26,829 nt of DNA from Chara braunii (taxonomy: Eukaryota; Streptophyta; Charophyceae; Charales; Characeae), in contig BFEA01000194.1 in NCBI GenBank assembly GCA_003427395.1, positions 976,502 to 1,003,330 of the forward strand. The letters are read 5' to 3'. The notes below the pieces were generated by a model. It saw only the letters and a list, made by a program, of their open reading frames with translations, did not search any database and was not told the origin of the DNA. The position numbers and the translations under genes were made by a program. Positions 9,623 to 17,540 of this stretch are shown here, piece after piece; position 1 is the stretch's first letter; each line of letters opens with the position of its first letter.

Positions 9623-9808
9623 GGGCCTGGCTGCACTACTCTCCACATGCAGAAACGACAAAAATATATGGCGGTGTGTATCAGTTAAAAAAAAAGAAAA
9701 AAGAAGAGGATAAAAAATAAAATAAAATATGGCGGTGTGTATCTTTCCATGTCCTAGCGGAAAATTCGTTCTCATTTTGCACATTCGGAGAGTAGTGCAG
9801 CAAGGCCC
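9623..9808. mobile_element. MITE with GGGCCT...CTGCACTACTCTCC ends
   Basis: The left end TGGGCCTGGCTGCACTACTC and the reverse complement of the right end TGGGCCTTGCTGCACTACTC differ at one position, and the arms continue less perfectly for another 15-20 bp. The element is 186 bp long, of which about 61 bp is the A-rich insert with its duplicated target described at 9666-9743. No ORF is present. Confidence 0.75.
9666..9743 (+). repeat. A-rich insert with a perfect 17-bp target repeat, inside a MITE
   Basis: ATATGGCGGTGTGTATC occurs at 9666-9682 and again, identical, at 9727-9743. The 44 bases between are AGTT plus A-rich DNA with a few G and T. Removing one repeat and the insert restores a short continuous MITE, so this insertion came later than the MITE. 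Confidence 0.75.
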
Positions 9809-9850
9809 AGCGAGCAGCCTACGGGCTCGAATCCTCTACGGTGTAATAAT

Positions 9851-10005
9851 GGGCCTCGCTCCACTCCACTCCACAACACTCTACATGCATTTGGATTCGT
9901 TTTGGACCACATTCATTTCATTCAAAAATGCTGGACTCGACCGAATGCACGTGTGGGGGAAAGCATCCAAATGCATGTAGAGTGATGTGTAGTCGATCGA
10001 CGGCC
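9851..10005. mobile_element. 155-bp MITE with GGCC-type ends
   Basis: The perfect 20-bp arms CACTCTACATGCATTTGGAT (9877-9896) and their complement at 9965-9984 extend outwards, with mismatches, to GGGCC at 9851 and GGCC at 10002. The ends resemble those of the element at 9623-9808, but the inner arms differ. It is non-coding. Confidence 0.65.
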
Positions 10006-10335
10006 AATTTCAGGAGCTATGGCGCTCCAAGGAAAACCGTCAGCTACCGGCGGTAGTGCTGTTTTATGTCGTAACCGGTTTCCCGCTGACTCACATCACG
10101 AGCGCCGGCAGACTGGTGGCATTTGTGACCGGTTTCCCGCCGACGTACGATACACGCTGGTAGATCGGGAAATTTGCTGCAGTAGCGGCTGTTTCTGCTC
10201 GGCGCGGAGACTTCATCCGCCTGCCTTTCGACTGTTTTTTTCATCTTCCTGCGGCTGCACGTCTCTGCATCCTGAGGAAATGTTGTTGGCAATAATGGAA
10301 AACCGTCGATACCGGTACAATGGAACCCATACCCA
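10006..10335. other. Gene-free stretch with short repeated words
   Basis: No gene is supported. GGAAAACCGTC followed by a TACCGG word occurs at about 10030 and 10299, and ACCGGTTTCCCGC occurs at about 10074 and 10129. These may be remains of an unidentified element adjoining the tRNA-like units. Confidence 0.4.
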
Positions 10336-10544
10336 TGATAACCGGCGCGCTCGAAGCGGCCATTAGACGCAGGTCCCACAATGGCAGTATTGTACTCATC
10401 TGTTCCCAGCGGAGTTCGAACTCTGGTCTCTGTTTCAACACCTCGGTGGTGTACCAACTGAGCTAGAGCTAGGCCAGTTGGGATACCTGTTTCAACACCT
10501 CGGTGGTGTACCAACTGAGCTAGAGCTAGGCCAGTTGGTATCCC
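10336..10544 (-). mobile_element. tRNA-derived SINE-like unit with duplicated head
   Basis: Read on the minus strand, TAGCTCAGTTGG (10464-10453) fits the Pol III A box, and GAGTTCGAACTCC (at about 10423-10411) resembles the B box at normal tRNA spacing. The body then runs to GCGCGCCGGTTAT near 10336. The head (57 bp with the A box) is duplicated in tandem at 10431-10487 and 10488-10544, differing at one base. The acceptor and T stems do not pair properly, so it is not a functional tRNA. No A-tail or target duplication was found, so the SINE label is an inference. Confidence 0.55.
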
Positions 10545-10545
10545 C

Positions 10546-10698
10546 GAATAACCAGCGCGCTCGAAGCAGCCATTAGACCCAGGTCCCACAATGGCAGTAT
10601 TTTACTCATCTGTTTCCAGTGGAGTTCGAACTCTGGTCCTTGTTTCAACAGCTCGGCGGTCTACCGACGGAGCTAGAGCTAGGCCAGTTGGTATTACC
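10546..10698 (-). mobile_element. Second tRNA-derived SINE-like unit
   Basis: It has the same layout as the unit at 10336-10544: A-box-like TAGCTCCGTCGG (10674-10663), B-box-like GAGTTCGAACTCC (about 10633-10621) and the same body, including TGCCATTGTGGGACCT and GCTTCGAGCGCGC. The two units lie head to tail in tandem and are about 90 percent alike by eye. Confidence 0.55.
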
Positions 10699-10927
10699 CC
10701 CCAATGGCGTCTCTCCTCACGTCTGGGAACCGGATCCCCCAACCGTAACCGTTTAGGACGCTTTTCGTATCGTATTGTTGTATGCTCGTGGTCGGTCCCC
10801 CATCAAAGGCCGCAACAGCTGTGAGCCTGTGGCCCGTGGGCCTTGTGGCCTCGCTCGACTCACCAAGCGCGCCAAATGAGAACGAGTTTCTGTCATGTTG
10901 CGACAGAAGGAAGGACAATGAACGACC
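10699..10927. other. Gene-free stretch
   Basis: I see nothing recognisable. Small overlapping open frames here show no family motifs. Confidence 0.4.
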
Positions 10928-11028
10928 GGGGGCAAGGTCCCACTTGCGCAAAGCAGGAGATTTGGGCCGTTGATCTTTGCAATCTACGGGCAGTATTTCT
11001 TAATTCGTGCAAGTGGGACCTAGCCCCG
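10928..11028. mobile_element. 100-bp MITE of the GGGGC-AGGTCCCACTTGC family
   Basis: The left end GGGGCAAGGTCCCACTTGCG pairs with the right end, whose reverse complement reads GGGGCTAGGTCCCACTTGCA. The interior GGCCGTTGATCTTTGC (from about 10965) recurs at 12578, so the element is present twice. It has no ORF. Target duplication is unclear. Confidence 0.72.
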
Positions 11029-11600
11029 AGGCCAAGTCCCATTAAACAGGATCCTCCATTACCGACCTTAGATCACGAAAATCAACAGCCAAAAATGAGG
11101 AATCCGTCCGATTAAGTGGCCTCCGGCCCCCGATGTTTCGTAACTGCATCACTCCTGTACGTCAGGTGAGCTGGGGAAGGAGGCCTTCCGTATCCTGAGC
11201 ACTCGGACTCACGTCCACTCACTATCCTCTTTTAATTTCATTTAATGTGACCCTTGCGTTGCCAGGGCCTTCCAGAAATTCTCAGCGGCCTTTCGGCCAC
11301 TGAGGGGGTTTGGAATGTAGTTTTCAACCAGCAATAGACGCGTCTCGGTTAACCCTCACGGACTGCGTCATTGCCCCAAGCGCAAAGATGGTCAGTGCAA
11401 CGATCACCGAGAATTTGTAGCACCCACTCAGAAATGTCCCTAGTTGATTTCGGTTATGGGTTGCGCAGAACGCTCCAGAGAAAGTCCACCGAGTTTCCGA
11501 AATCGTTATTTCGAGAGAATTTTCGACCAACGCCGCAAGGACTTTCGGGCCACCTGCGCTGCAGTTGAGCCTCGCGTGCGTTTGCGGAGTCGGTCCTCGC
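11029..11600. other. Gene-free stretch with one stable hairpin
   Basis: No gene is supported. CTCAGCGGCC-TTTC-GGCCACTGAG at 11281-11304 forms a ten-position stem with one mismatch. GAGGCCAAGTCCCATTAAAC from about 11029 resembles a lone terminus of the adjacent MITE family. Confidence 0.4.
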
Positions 11601-11603
11601 TGG

Positions 11604-11724
11604 AGAAAACTCAACCCAACATTTGAAAAGAAAAAAAGAAAAAGAAAAAGAAAACTCAACCCAACACACCCCAACATTTGAGGAAAAAAAGAAGAAGAAA
11701 AAAAAAATCGACCCAACACACGCC
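11604..11724 (+). repeat. Pair of nested A-rich inserts with 17-18 bp target repeats
   Basis: AGAAAACTCAACCCAACA is present at 11604-11621 and identically at 11649-11666, separated by 27 A-rich bases. TCAACCCAACACACCCC (11656) recurs with two changes at 11708 as TCGACCCAACACACGCC, separated by CAACATTTGAGG plus A-rich DNA. The two overlapping duplications suggest two A-tailed insertions into nearly the same spot. Simple tandem duplication is an alternative. Confidence 0.6.
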
Positions 11725-11725
11725 A

Positions 11726-11755
11726 GGGGCCAAGTCCCACTAGGGGATTGGCCCC
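11726..11755. repeat. 30-bp palindrome with MITE-like termini
   Basis: GGGGCCAA at 11726 pairs with TTGGCCCC at 11748-11755. The sequence includes GTCCCACT, the terminal word of the MITEs at 10928 and 22011. It may be two element ends left joined after internal deletion. Confidence 0.5.
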
Positions 11756-12004
11756 AGTAGTCGTAACCACAATATTTATAATAGCAATGCAGCTACTGGT
11801 GGTCTGTGTGCCCTAGTGAGTGAGTGGTAGGCGTAAGGTGGATGCGCGGTTACCAGTCTCTTCTTCCCACGTACGCAACCCACCGGCGGGGTTGGTTGTT
11901 GCGCGAAGTTTGCCGCGTTCGTGATGCGCGTCTCTCAGCGCACTCTCGAGGAGGTGTTTCTACGCAGTGCGTGTGACGGGGGAAGGGGGGAGGAAGGGTC
12001 GGAG
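11756..12004. other. Gene-free stretch
   Basis: No feature is visible; it is GC-rich with many CG dinucleotides. Confidence 0.4.
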
Positions 12005-12541
12005 CTTCAGAAGGGAAACAGAGAAGCGGGCGGATCCTGAGGTGTGTGTGGTGTGTGACAAGTTGTGCGATCGCCTGATTGATAGTGTGAAGGGAAGTTG
12101 TTTGACTGAAGAGGAAGGGAAATAGACAAGCGGGCGGATCCTGAGGTGTGTGTGGTGTGTGACAGGTTGTGCGATCGCCTTAGATATCTTGCGCGCAGTG
12201 TGAATGGAAGTTGTTTGGCTGAAGAGGAAAGGAAATAGAGAAGCAGGCGGATCCTGAGGTGTGTGTAGAGTGTGACAACTTGTGCGATCGCCTGATTGAC
12301 ATCTTGCGCGCAGTGTGAATGGAAGTCGTTTGACTGAAGGGGGGAAGGGAAATATAGAAGCGGGCGGATCCTGAGGGGTGTGTGTGTGACAGGTTGTGCG
12401 ATCGACCCTGATATCTTGCGGGCAGTGTGAGGAAGGGAAATAGATGCGGGCGGATCGTGAGGTGTGTGACAAGTTGTGCGATCGCCTGATTGACATCTTC
12501 CGCGCAGTGTGAATGGAAGTTGTTTGACTGAAGAGGAAAAC
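12005..12541. repeat. Five-copy minisatellite, unit 86-117 bp
   Basis: The landmark GCGGGCGGATCCTGAGG starts copies at 12026, 12130, 12243 (variant), 12360 and 12446 (variant), each followed by a GTGTGTG-rich segment, a GTTGTGCGATCG word and GTGTGAATGGAAGTTGTTTG. Copies differ by small deletions. Open frames on the minus strand merely reflect the repeat; unit lengths are not consistently multiples of three. Confidence 0.92.
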
Positions 12542-12642
12542 TTTTCGTCAACTCACTTGCACGGATTACGAGATTCTGGCCGTTGATCTTTGCGATATAC
12601 GGTCAATATCGCTTAATTCGTGTAAGTGGGACCTAACCCCCC
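12542..12642. mobile_element. Second, degraded copy of the 100-bp MITE
   Basis: CTCACTTGCACGGATTACGA through GGCCGTTGATCTTTGCGATA to GTAAGTGGGACCTAACCCC repeats the element at 10928-11028 in the same orientation. The right terminus is intact, but the left GGGGC-AGGTCC end is altered. It directly abuts the minisatellite. Confidence 0.68.
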
Positions 12643-13490
12643 GAGGAGAGGCGTGGAGGCGGGGATGAGCACAAGCGAATAAGTGAACGGACCTACTGAG
12701 CTCTACGGTAGTATCGTTTCAGAGACGCTCTCGGCCTACATACAGCTTGTACCGCCTTCAGCCGTACTGGATCGCAGATCAGAGAGAAGGCGGGGGTGGA
12801 AAGGCAGTCTAATGAACTGTGCAGAGAGGGGCTTCCCGGAATGGAGTAACGGGCAAACGAAGGATATGACAAAAATCAAGTGGACAGCTCTCGTGAAGCG
12901 GGAGCATTGCGTATTTGAGCAAGGGATAGAGGGAAGTAATACAAGACGCTTCAGACTGGAATGTGGCTGGTCTGGGTTGGAACTCTAATCCTTGCTGCAG
13001 TCCGACTTCATCTTCGGCGCGGGTTGGAGTTGTTGTATTTATCCCTTGCTTCATTGAGTTTTTAATCATTTGATTGATTTAATCATTTGATTGATTGTGT
13101 TATGTGATGCCAGTAGCGAATGGTGTCTAAGAGTGGTCGAGGCTGGATATTGAGAAGTGTCCTGTCGCGTGCCTCCATTCACATGCTGCTGAGATCTACG
13201 TGTTGAAGTCTGTTCATCGCCCAATGCGGTTCTGGAACGAAGAGATTGGCCTCCAACAACGCGTGTGTCGACCTGGTCGGGAGTCATCATATGCCCTTTC
13301 TGGATATGGGCAGGGGACTGGTGTGGAGGCCACTGCTGCAGTCAGGGTAGATCTTCGCATTCACTCGTTATCTTCGTCGTAGTTGTACCCATTTGGTTTG
13401 GTGTTTGATTAGCAAGAGGCTAAGACTCTAAACAGCGAACAGGCCTTTCTGATCTCCAGAAGCGAGAGTGATCGTGTTTATCACAAACAC
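12643..13490. other. Upstream region of the EF-hand gene; no other gene seen
   Basis: A 101-codon open frame at 12683-12988 shows no recognisable motif and is not called. A small duplication, TTTAATCATTTGATTGAT, occurs at 13061 and 13079. The promoter of the EF-hand gene should lie here, but no TATA box at a convincing distance can be singled out. Confidence 0.4.
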
Positions 13491-13492
13491 AC

Positions 13493-13496
<4 letters not shown>

Positions 13497-13549
<53 letters not shown>

Positions 13550-13562
13550 AGCAGCAGCAGCC
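13497..13562 (+). promoter_or_regulatory. (AG)26-(CAG)4 leader abutting the start codon
   Basis: A pure AG repeat (13497-13548) and four CAG triplets end in CC directly before ATGG, giving a strong Kozak-like context. GA tracts in plant 5' UTRs and core promoters can bind BBR/BPC GAGA-binding proteins; that role here is an inference. The opposite strand encodes only a Ser-Leu shadow. Confidence 0.6.
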
Positions 13563-14810
13563 ATGGGAGTTGTTTTCTTAGATGGTTCGACTATACGTGC
13601 GTTCGTGAATAAGAAGGAGGCGTTCGCGCGATGTGTGGACGAGATTTTCCATGGCCTGGATGTCGACGGTGATGACGTTCTTTCGAAGTCTGAAATGAGG
13701 CCAGCGTTGGAGAACGTCAGTGAGCCCGATCTGCAGCAGCAGATGCTCGCACTGGCTTCCCCTTCTCGACGGACGATGGCTTCCAGGGATGAGGAGCGAG
13801 ACAAGTTCTACGATCGATTGTTCGAAAGGTTTGATCAGGATCACAATGGGGTGGTGGACAAAGAGGAGTTTCTTGCAAGCGAGCGGGAAATCTTGCTGGC
13901 TATCGCTGATGGACTCGGAGATGTTCCTATCAGTATGGTAGTTGAAGACAAATCTCTCCTTCAGTCGGCGGCCGATATGTGCTGTCCTCCCTCTCCTGCT
14001 CAAGCTTCGCTGAATGCGCCAGCGGTGTCCATCCACATGGGCGGGATTGGATCGCCGGTGCAGGATAGGAGCAGGACTCCATCTCTCTTTGGCAACTTGC
14101 CGTGCCAGCTTCCGCGAATCGCCACGCCGACTCGCATCGGTGATCCTTCCAAGAATAGTGGTGTTGAGGACAGATCGCTCTCCGCCACCTCTGAGGCTGT
14201 CACGCTTTCGCATATGACTGGAGATCGGGGCCCTCTCGAGAATGGTAATGGTGTTGTTGTCAATAGTAATTCTCCTGTGTCTGATATGGACGGCGTTGAG
14301 GGGATGGATACCTGCGGATCTGCTTTGAATGGATCTGATCGGTGCTTCGCTAGCCCAGCGCGCCAGAAAGGTGGGAATGAATCGTCATCGAAAGGATCCA
14401 GCGAGGGAACCGTACCGCGTACGGCGGTTGACGTCAACGGATCTGCTGCTGTTACGACAGAAGGGGCGACTGCAGTACTACCGGTAGGAGTCGGGTCCGC
14501 GGAAGCGGCGCCGACGTTGTTGGTCCATTATGAACAGAATGCCAAGGAAAAAGTGGTTGTGCTTGGTCGGTGCCCGCCACCCCGCCTGAGTGCCTGGAGA
14601 ATTTCGACCACGAAGTCTGGCAGTGACAGTAATCGCGGTGGCGAGCAAACCGGTTACGTGTCTTCGAACGGCGTTTCTGCGGGGGCTTTACCAACTGCAA
14701 GTGCAGATAGTTCTTTGAAGAGGAAAATTGACGTTTCGTCGCGGATCGATGAATACCTTCCTGTGAAGAGACCGAGGGTGTGTCAACTCTACGAGTGCGC
14801 TCTCGACTAG
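13563..14810 (+). CDS. EF-hand calcium-binding protein with long C-terminal extension
   Basis: This 415-codon ORF is uninterrupted and starts at an ATG in good context (CCATGG). Two canonical EF-hand loops are visible: residues 33-44 (DVDGDDVLSKSE) and 91-102 (DQDHNGVVDKEE), with Asp/Asn/Ser at the ligand positions and Glu at 12 in both. Around them, LDGSTI (6-11), FARCVDEIF and LAIADGLGDVPISMVVED (112-129) match a small plant EF-hand family of roughly 120-130 residues, whose precise function is not known to me. Residues 140-415 are an added Ser/Gly/Pro/Val-rich, probably disordered tail with KRK (386-388) and KRPR (402-405), which could act as a bipartite nuclear signal. No transmembrane segment is apparent. 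Binding of Ca2+ is likely; a nuclear role is inference. The final 18 codons fall in a DNA repeat that is copied twice downstream, so the C terminus may be recent, or the ORF may instead splice near the GGGTGTGT at about 14776. Confidence 0.9.
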   Translation: MGVVFLDGSTIRAFVNKKEAFARCVDEIFHGLDVDGDDVLSKSEMRPALENVSEPDLQQQMLALASPSRRTMASRDEERDKFYDRLFERFDQDHNGVVDKEEFLASEREILLAIADGLGDVPISMVVEDKSLLQSAADMCCPPSPAQASLNAPAVSIHMGGIGSPVQDRSRTPSLFGNLPCQLPRIATPTRIGDPSKNSGVEDRSLSATSEAVTLSHMTGDRGPLENGNGVVVNSNSPVSDMDGVEGMDTCGSALNGSDRCFASPARQKGGNESSSKGSSEGTVPRTAVDVNGSAAVTTEGATAVLPVGVGSAEAAPTLLVHYEQNAKEKVVVLGRCPPPRLSAWRISTTKSGSDSNRGGEQTGYVSSNGVSAGALPTASADSSLKRKIDVSSRIDEYLPVKRPRVCQLYECALD

Positions 14811-14815
14811 GGAAG

Positions 14816-14862
<47 letters not shown>

Positions 14863-14915
14863 AGCTTTCTGTGAAGAGACCGAGGGTGTCTCAACTCTAG
14901 GAGTGCGATCTCGAC

Positions 14916-14958
<43 letters not shown>

Positions 14959-15032
14959 ACCTTCCTGTGAAGAGACCGAGGGTGTATCAACTGTGTTAAC
15001 TTTAGGAGTGCGCTCTCGACAAGGGAAGAGAA

Positions 15033-15078
<46 letters not shown>
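14757..15078 (+). repeat. Three-copy repeat of the EF-hand gene's 3' end plus GA tracts
   Basis: The unit begins CTTCCTGTGAAGAGACCGAG, continues to a CTCTCGAC word and ends in a GA microsatellite. Copies start at about 14757 (inside the coding sequence), 14864 and 14960. GA tracts lie at about 14816-14860, 14921-14956 and 15032-15078. In copy 2 the frame would hit TAG earlier; copy 3 has an insertion, TGTTAACTTT. The coding end was thus amplified together with the microsatellite. Confidence 0.9.
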
Positions 15079-15082
<4 letters not shown>

Positions 15083-15761
15083 CGGTCTGTTTTTATTTTG
15101 GATATTGGCGTCGGTGGGCGCGTCACCTTGTGACGGGACGCGGTTTCGCGTTTCGTCGGGGTGGTGGTGTTATTTCGTGCATTGTCTGTTTGTCGGGAAG
15201 GTCATAGGATAGATACACTTCTGCACTGTAGTCGTTCGTAGGATATCTGTGCAGTCGTGGCCGTGTTAGGTATATTGATTAAATTTAGTCCGATTGAACA
15301 AGTTGGATGATGTTCCTAATTTCTTTGCGATTATCAATTTGTCGAAACTCGGCGTGTTACCCGGTTTTGGTTTGTTGGGCGCATAACTGCTTCTCTATGA
15401 CTTCCGGTAGTTTAACTCGATCGATCTAATTTAGCAGTAGATGATGTGACGACGGACTCAATTATTAGACAATCAAGATGACCCGGTAATGGTTTGTGCT
15501 GGCCATGGTGATTGATGATTGATGATTCTTAATGTCGGCAGCGGTGAGGATACTATTGTCGATGGCGGTCTGCGGTACATGCCTCGAAATCGTGTGCAGT
15601 TCAGTTCGTTGGAAAGGTCCTAAATAAAAGGTGAATGCAGGTAGAAGTGCCGACATGTTAATGTTGTCGATTTTAATGTCGATCGATAATGTTAATATTG
15701 TTGATGCTGCTGTGAATGACAAGAGCAGCTGGCGATGTGGATGCTATCTTTATTGATGTCG
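15079..15761 (+). other. Non-coding, T/G-rich region after the EF-hand gene
   Basis: No ORF with family resemblance is seen. It may be 3' UTR, intron or intergenic DNA. ATTGATGATTGATGATT occurs near 15510. AATAAA at 15623-15628 is a possible polyadenylation signal, but nothing else supports it. Confidence 0.4.
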
Positions 15762-15840
15762 ATGTGCATGCATGACAATATGGGCTTTGGTTATGTGCAT
15801 GCATGACAATATGGGTTTTGGTGATGTGCATGATGACAAG
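15762..15840 (+). repeat. 31-bp tandem repeat, about 2.5 copies
   Basis: ATGTGCATGCATGACAATAT starts at 15762 and 15793, and a shortened third copy starts at 15824. More diverged GATGTG words continue to about 15950. Confidence 0.85.
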
Positions 15841-16248
15841 ATTTTGTGGGTGATGTGCGTGATATAATATTGACGGCGATGTGCTTGACAAGGAATAGAT
15901 GGCGATGTGGATCCTTTCTAGAGGTTCGTTTATTGATGGTGATGTGCGTGCCATCTGTCTGTTCCTCTTGATTGGATACTCGTTGTTGTTGGTGTAGATT
16001 CTGGTATCGTCATTGGTTCTTGACCAAATGACGTTTGTTCATGGTGGGGATGGCGACGTGCGTGCTGTTATCTGTACGTCTTCGATGGGAAAATGTTTGT
16101 TGATGGCTGATGTGCATAATAGCTTTCGTACTCCCGTCCGTACGCGTCGTCTATATTCATCTACTAACGGCGTGTTGTGTTTCGTCAGTAGCAACTTGAG
16201 CGGATGGAGCGTGGTGAGCTGTGGATGGGGTCGTACGTCAAGCAGAGA
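15841..16248. other. Gene-free, T/G-rich stretch
   Basis: No gene is recognised. The 109-codon open frame at 16013-16342 has no family motif and a mirror open frame on the other strand. Confidence 0.4.
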
Positions 16249-16708
16249 CGGAACCTGTGATGGGCGAGTAACTGCTGTGTTAAGCCGGAGGGCATGTGGT
16301 GCTAAAGTGGTGGGAATTTTGAGGCGTCTGTTATGTGAATGAGAGTGCGAATCAAGCATTGGTGCGCCGGCGGGGTTGTTGTATAGATACTATTACGAGG
16401 GCGTCAGCTATAGCCAGTACATGTGGTGGTGACAGAACGAGGGGGGGGGTTAAACGGGTGCGGAACCTGTAAAGGTGGGGGGAGCATATGCTGTGAAGCN
16501 TGTGGTGGTGACAGAACGAGGGGGGGGGTTAAACGGGTGCGGAACCTGTAAAGGTGGGGGGAGCATATGCTGTGAAGCCGAAGGGCATGTGCTGCTGAAG
16601 CGGTTGGCATCTTTGACGCCGGGGAGCGTGTGGTATGTGAACGAAAGTGCTAGTCGAGGGTCGTTGTGCTTGCGCGGTTGTATAAATGTTGACGAGTGCC
16701 TCAGCTAG
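16249..16708 (+). repeat. Old, diverged tandem duplication of about 165 bp
   Basis: The segment 16249-16412 (CGGAACCTGT..., GCCGGAGGGCATGTG..., GAGAGTGC..., GCGTCAGCTA) aligns with 16540-16708 (CGGAACCTGT..., GCCGAAGGGCATGTG..., GAAAGTGC..., GCCTCAGCTA), with many substitutions and indels. Confidence 0.7.
16422..16578. repeat. Identical 78-bp direct duplication flanking a single N
   Basis: The 78 bases at 16422-16499 are identical to 16501-16578 with the N at 16500 between. Exact identity, including a run of nine G, beside a gap character points to overlapping contig ends rather than biology. Confidence 0.9.
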
Positions 16709-17383
16709 CGAGGTGGTCGTGTTGATGGAATTGGAAGCGATTGAAGTAGTGCGGAGGAGGAGGCTACATTATCTACATCATCCTTTGTCTTCTCTGAGCT
16801 CAAGGATATCGCTGCGGTCAATATCTTTTTCGCATATCGGGGAGAATGGTATCTGTGGATAGGCAGGAGCATAGTGATTGGAGAGGGGTTGTTAGTAACT
16901 GACGTTTTTGGCAAAGTTTTATCGCTATTCGGACGTCGTTGTCGGATCATGAACCATCCCGTACTGGGGCCGTTGGGAGTGTGGTAGGTCAGGCTGAGGC
17001 CGGCGCGATGTCGTGGATGTTCGTCCCTGGTGTTGTTAAGGAGGGTGCTAGTGTAGCTTCCATTCGAGAAGTGCTAGTGCAACTTCCATTCTAGTAGAAG
17101 TCGCTACCTCCAGCAGGGGCATGCTATGGTGCCTGATTTTGACCAGCATCGTGCTTCGGTTTCTTCTGGCTATAGGTCTTACGGCTATGTCCTGTCTCGC
17201 AGATCCAGGGTGTCTACGTTGGAGTGCACTCGTGTGGTTTCTCTCCTTTTTCCCCAGTTGTTGAGAGATCAGGGAGTTCATGAATACTCTATTGTGTTCT
17301 GGAAGTTTCTGCACGTCAGCGTCTTCGTGGTCAAGCGTGTAATTCTGCTACGGTACGTTCTGTTCCATGTTGGAAAGTTTCCC
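16709..17383. other. Gene-free stretch
   Basis: No gene is supported. GTGCTAGTG followed by ACTTCCATTC-like sequence is duplicated at 17046 and 17072. An 89-codon open frame at 17126-17395 has no recognisable motif. Confidence 0.4.
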
Positions 17384-17445
17384 CGGTGTGTATGAGAGGG
17401 TACGTGTGGAAGTCCGGTGTGAATGAGAGGTTACATGTAGAAGTC
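17384..17445 (+). repeat. 31-bp tandem duplication
   Basis: CGGTGTGTATGAGAGGGTAC... (17384) is followed directly by CGGTGTGAATGAGAGGTTAC... (17415), alike at most positions. Confidence 0.85.
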
Positions 17446-17540
17446 GTGGGATGACTGGCGGACTACCGTAGTTGGGTCTTTGACCTTGATGTGAATGGTG
17501 CAAAATCTCTGTCGATTATTGATTGCTCTTTGTTTCGGTG

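Noticed and set aside
9281-9784. 167-codon minus-strand open frame rich in Phe
   Set aside because: Its Phe runs are the complements of the A-rich inserts, and it crosses MITE borders.
10411-10464. Functional tRNA gene
   Set aside because: A- and B-box-like words are present, but the T stem and acceptor stem do not pair and the anticodon loop lacks the expected U33.
10044-10589. 181-codon minus-strand open frame
   Set aside because: It runs through the tRNA-like units and contains their 57-bp duplication as a peptide repeat; no family motif.
11960-12551. Long minus-strand open frames (178 and 123 codons)
   Set aside because: They read through the five-copy minisatellite; unit lengths vary by non-multiples of three, so no protein repeat is conserved.
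13578-14213. 211-codon minus-strand open frame inside the EF-hand gene
   Set aside because: It lies antisense to a recognised family with canonical EF-hand loops on the plus strand and has no recognisable motif of its own.
14452-15126. 224-codon minus-strand open frame rich in Ser-Leu repeats, and similar frames at 13481-13804 and 14688-14990
   Set aside because: They are translations of GA microsatellites opposite the EF-hand gene; a dinucleotide repeat stays open by itself and there is no other protein-like sequence.
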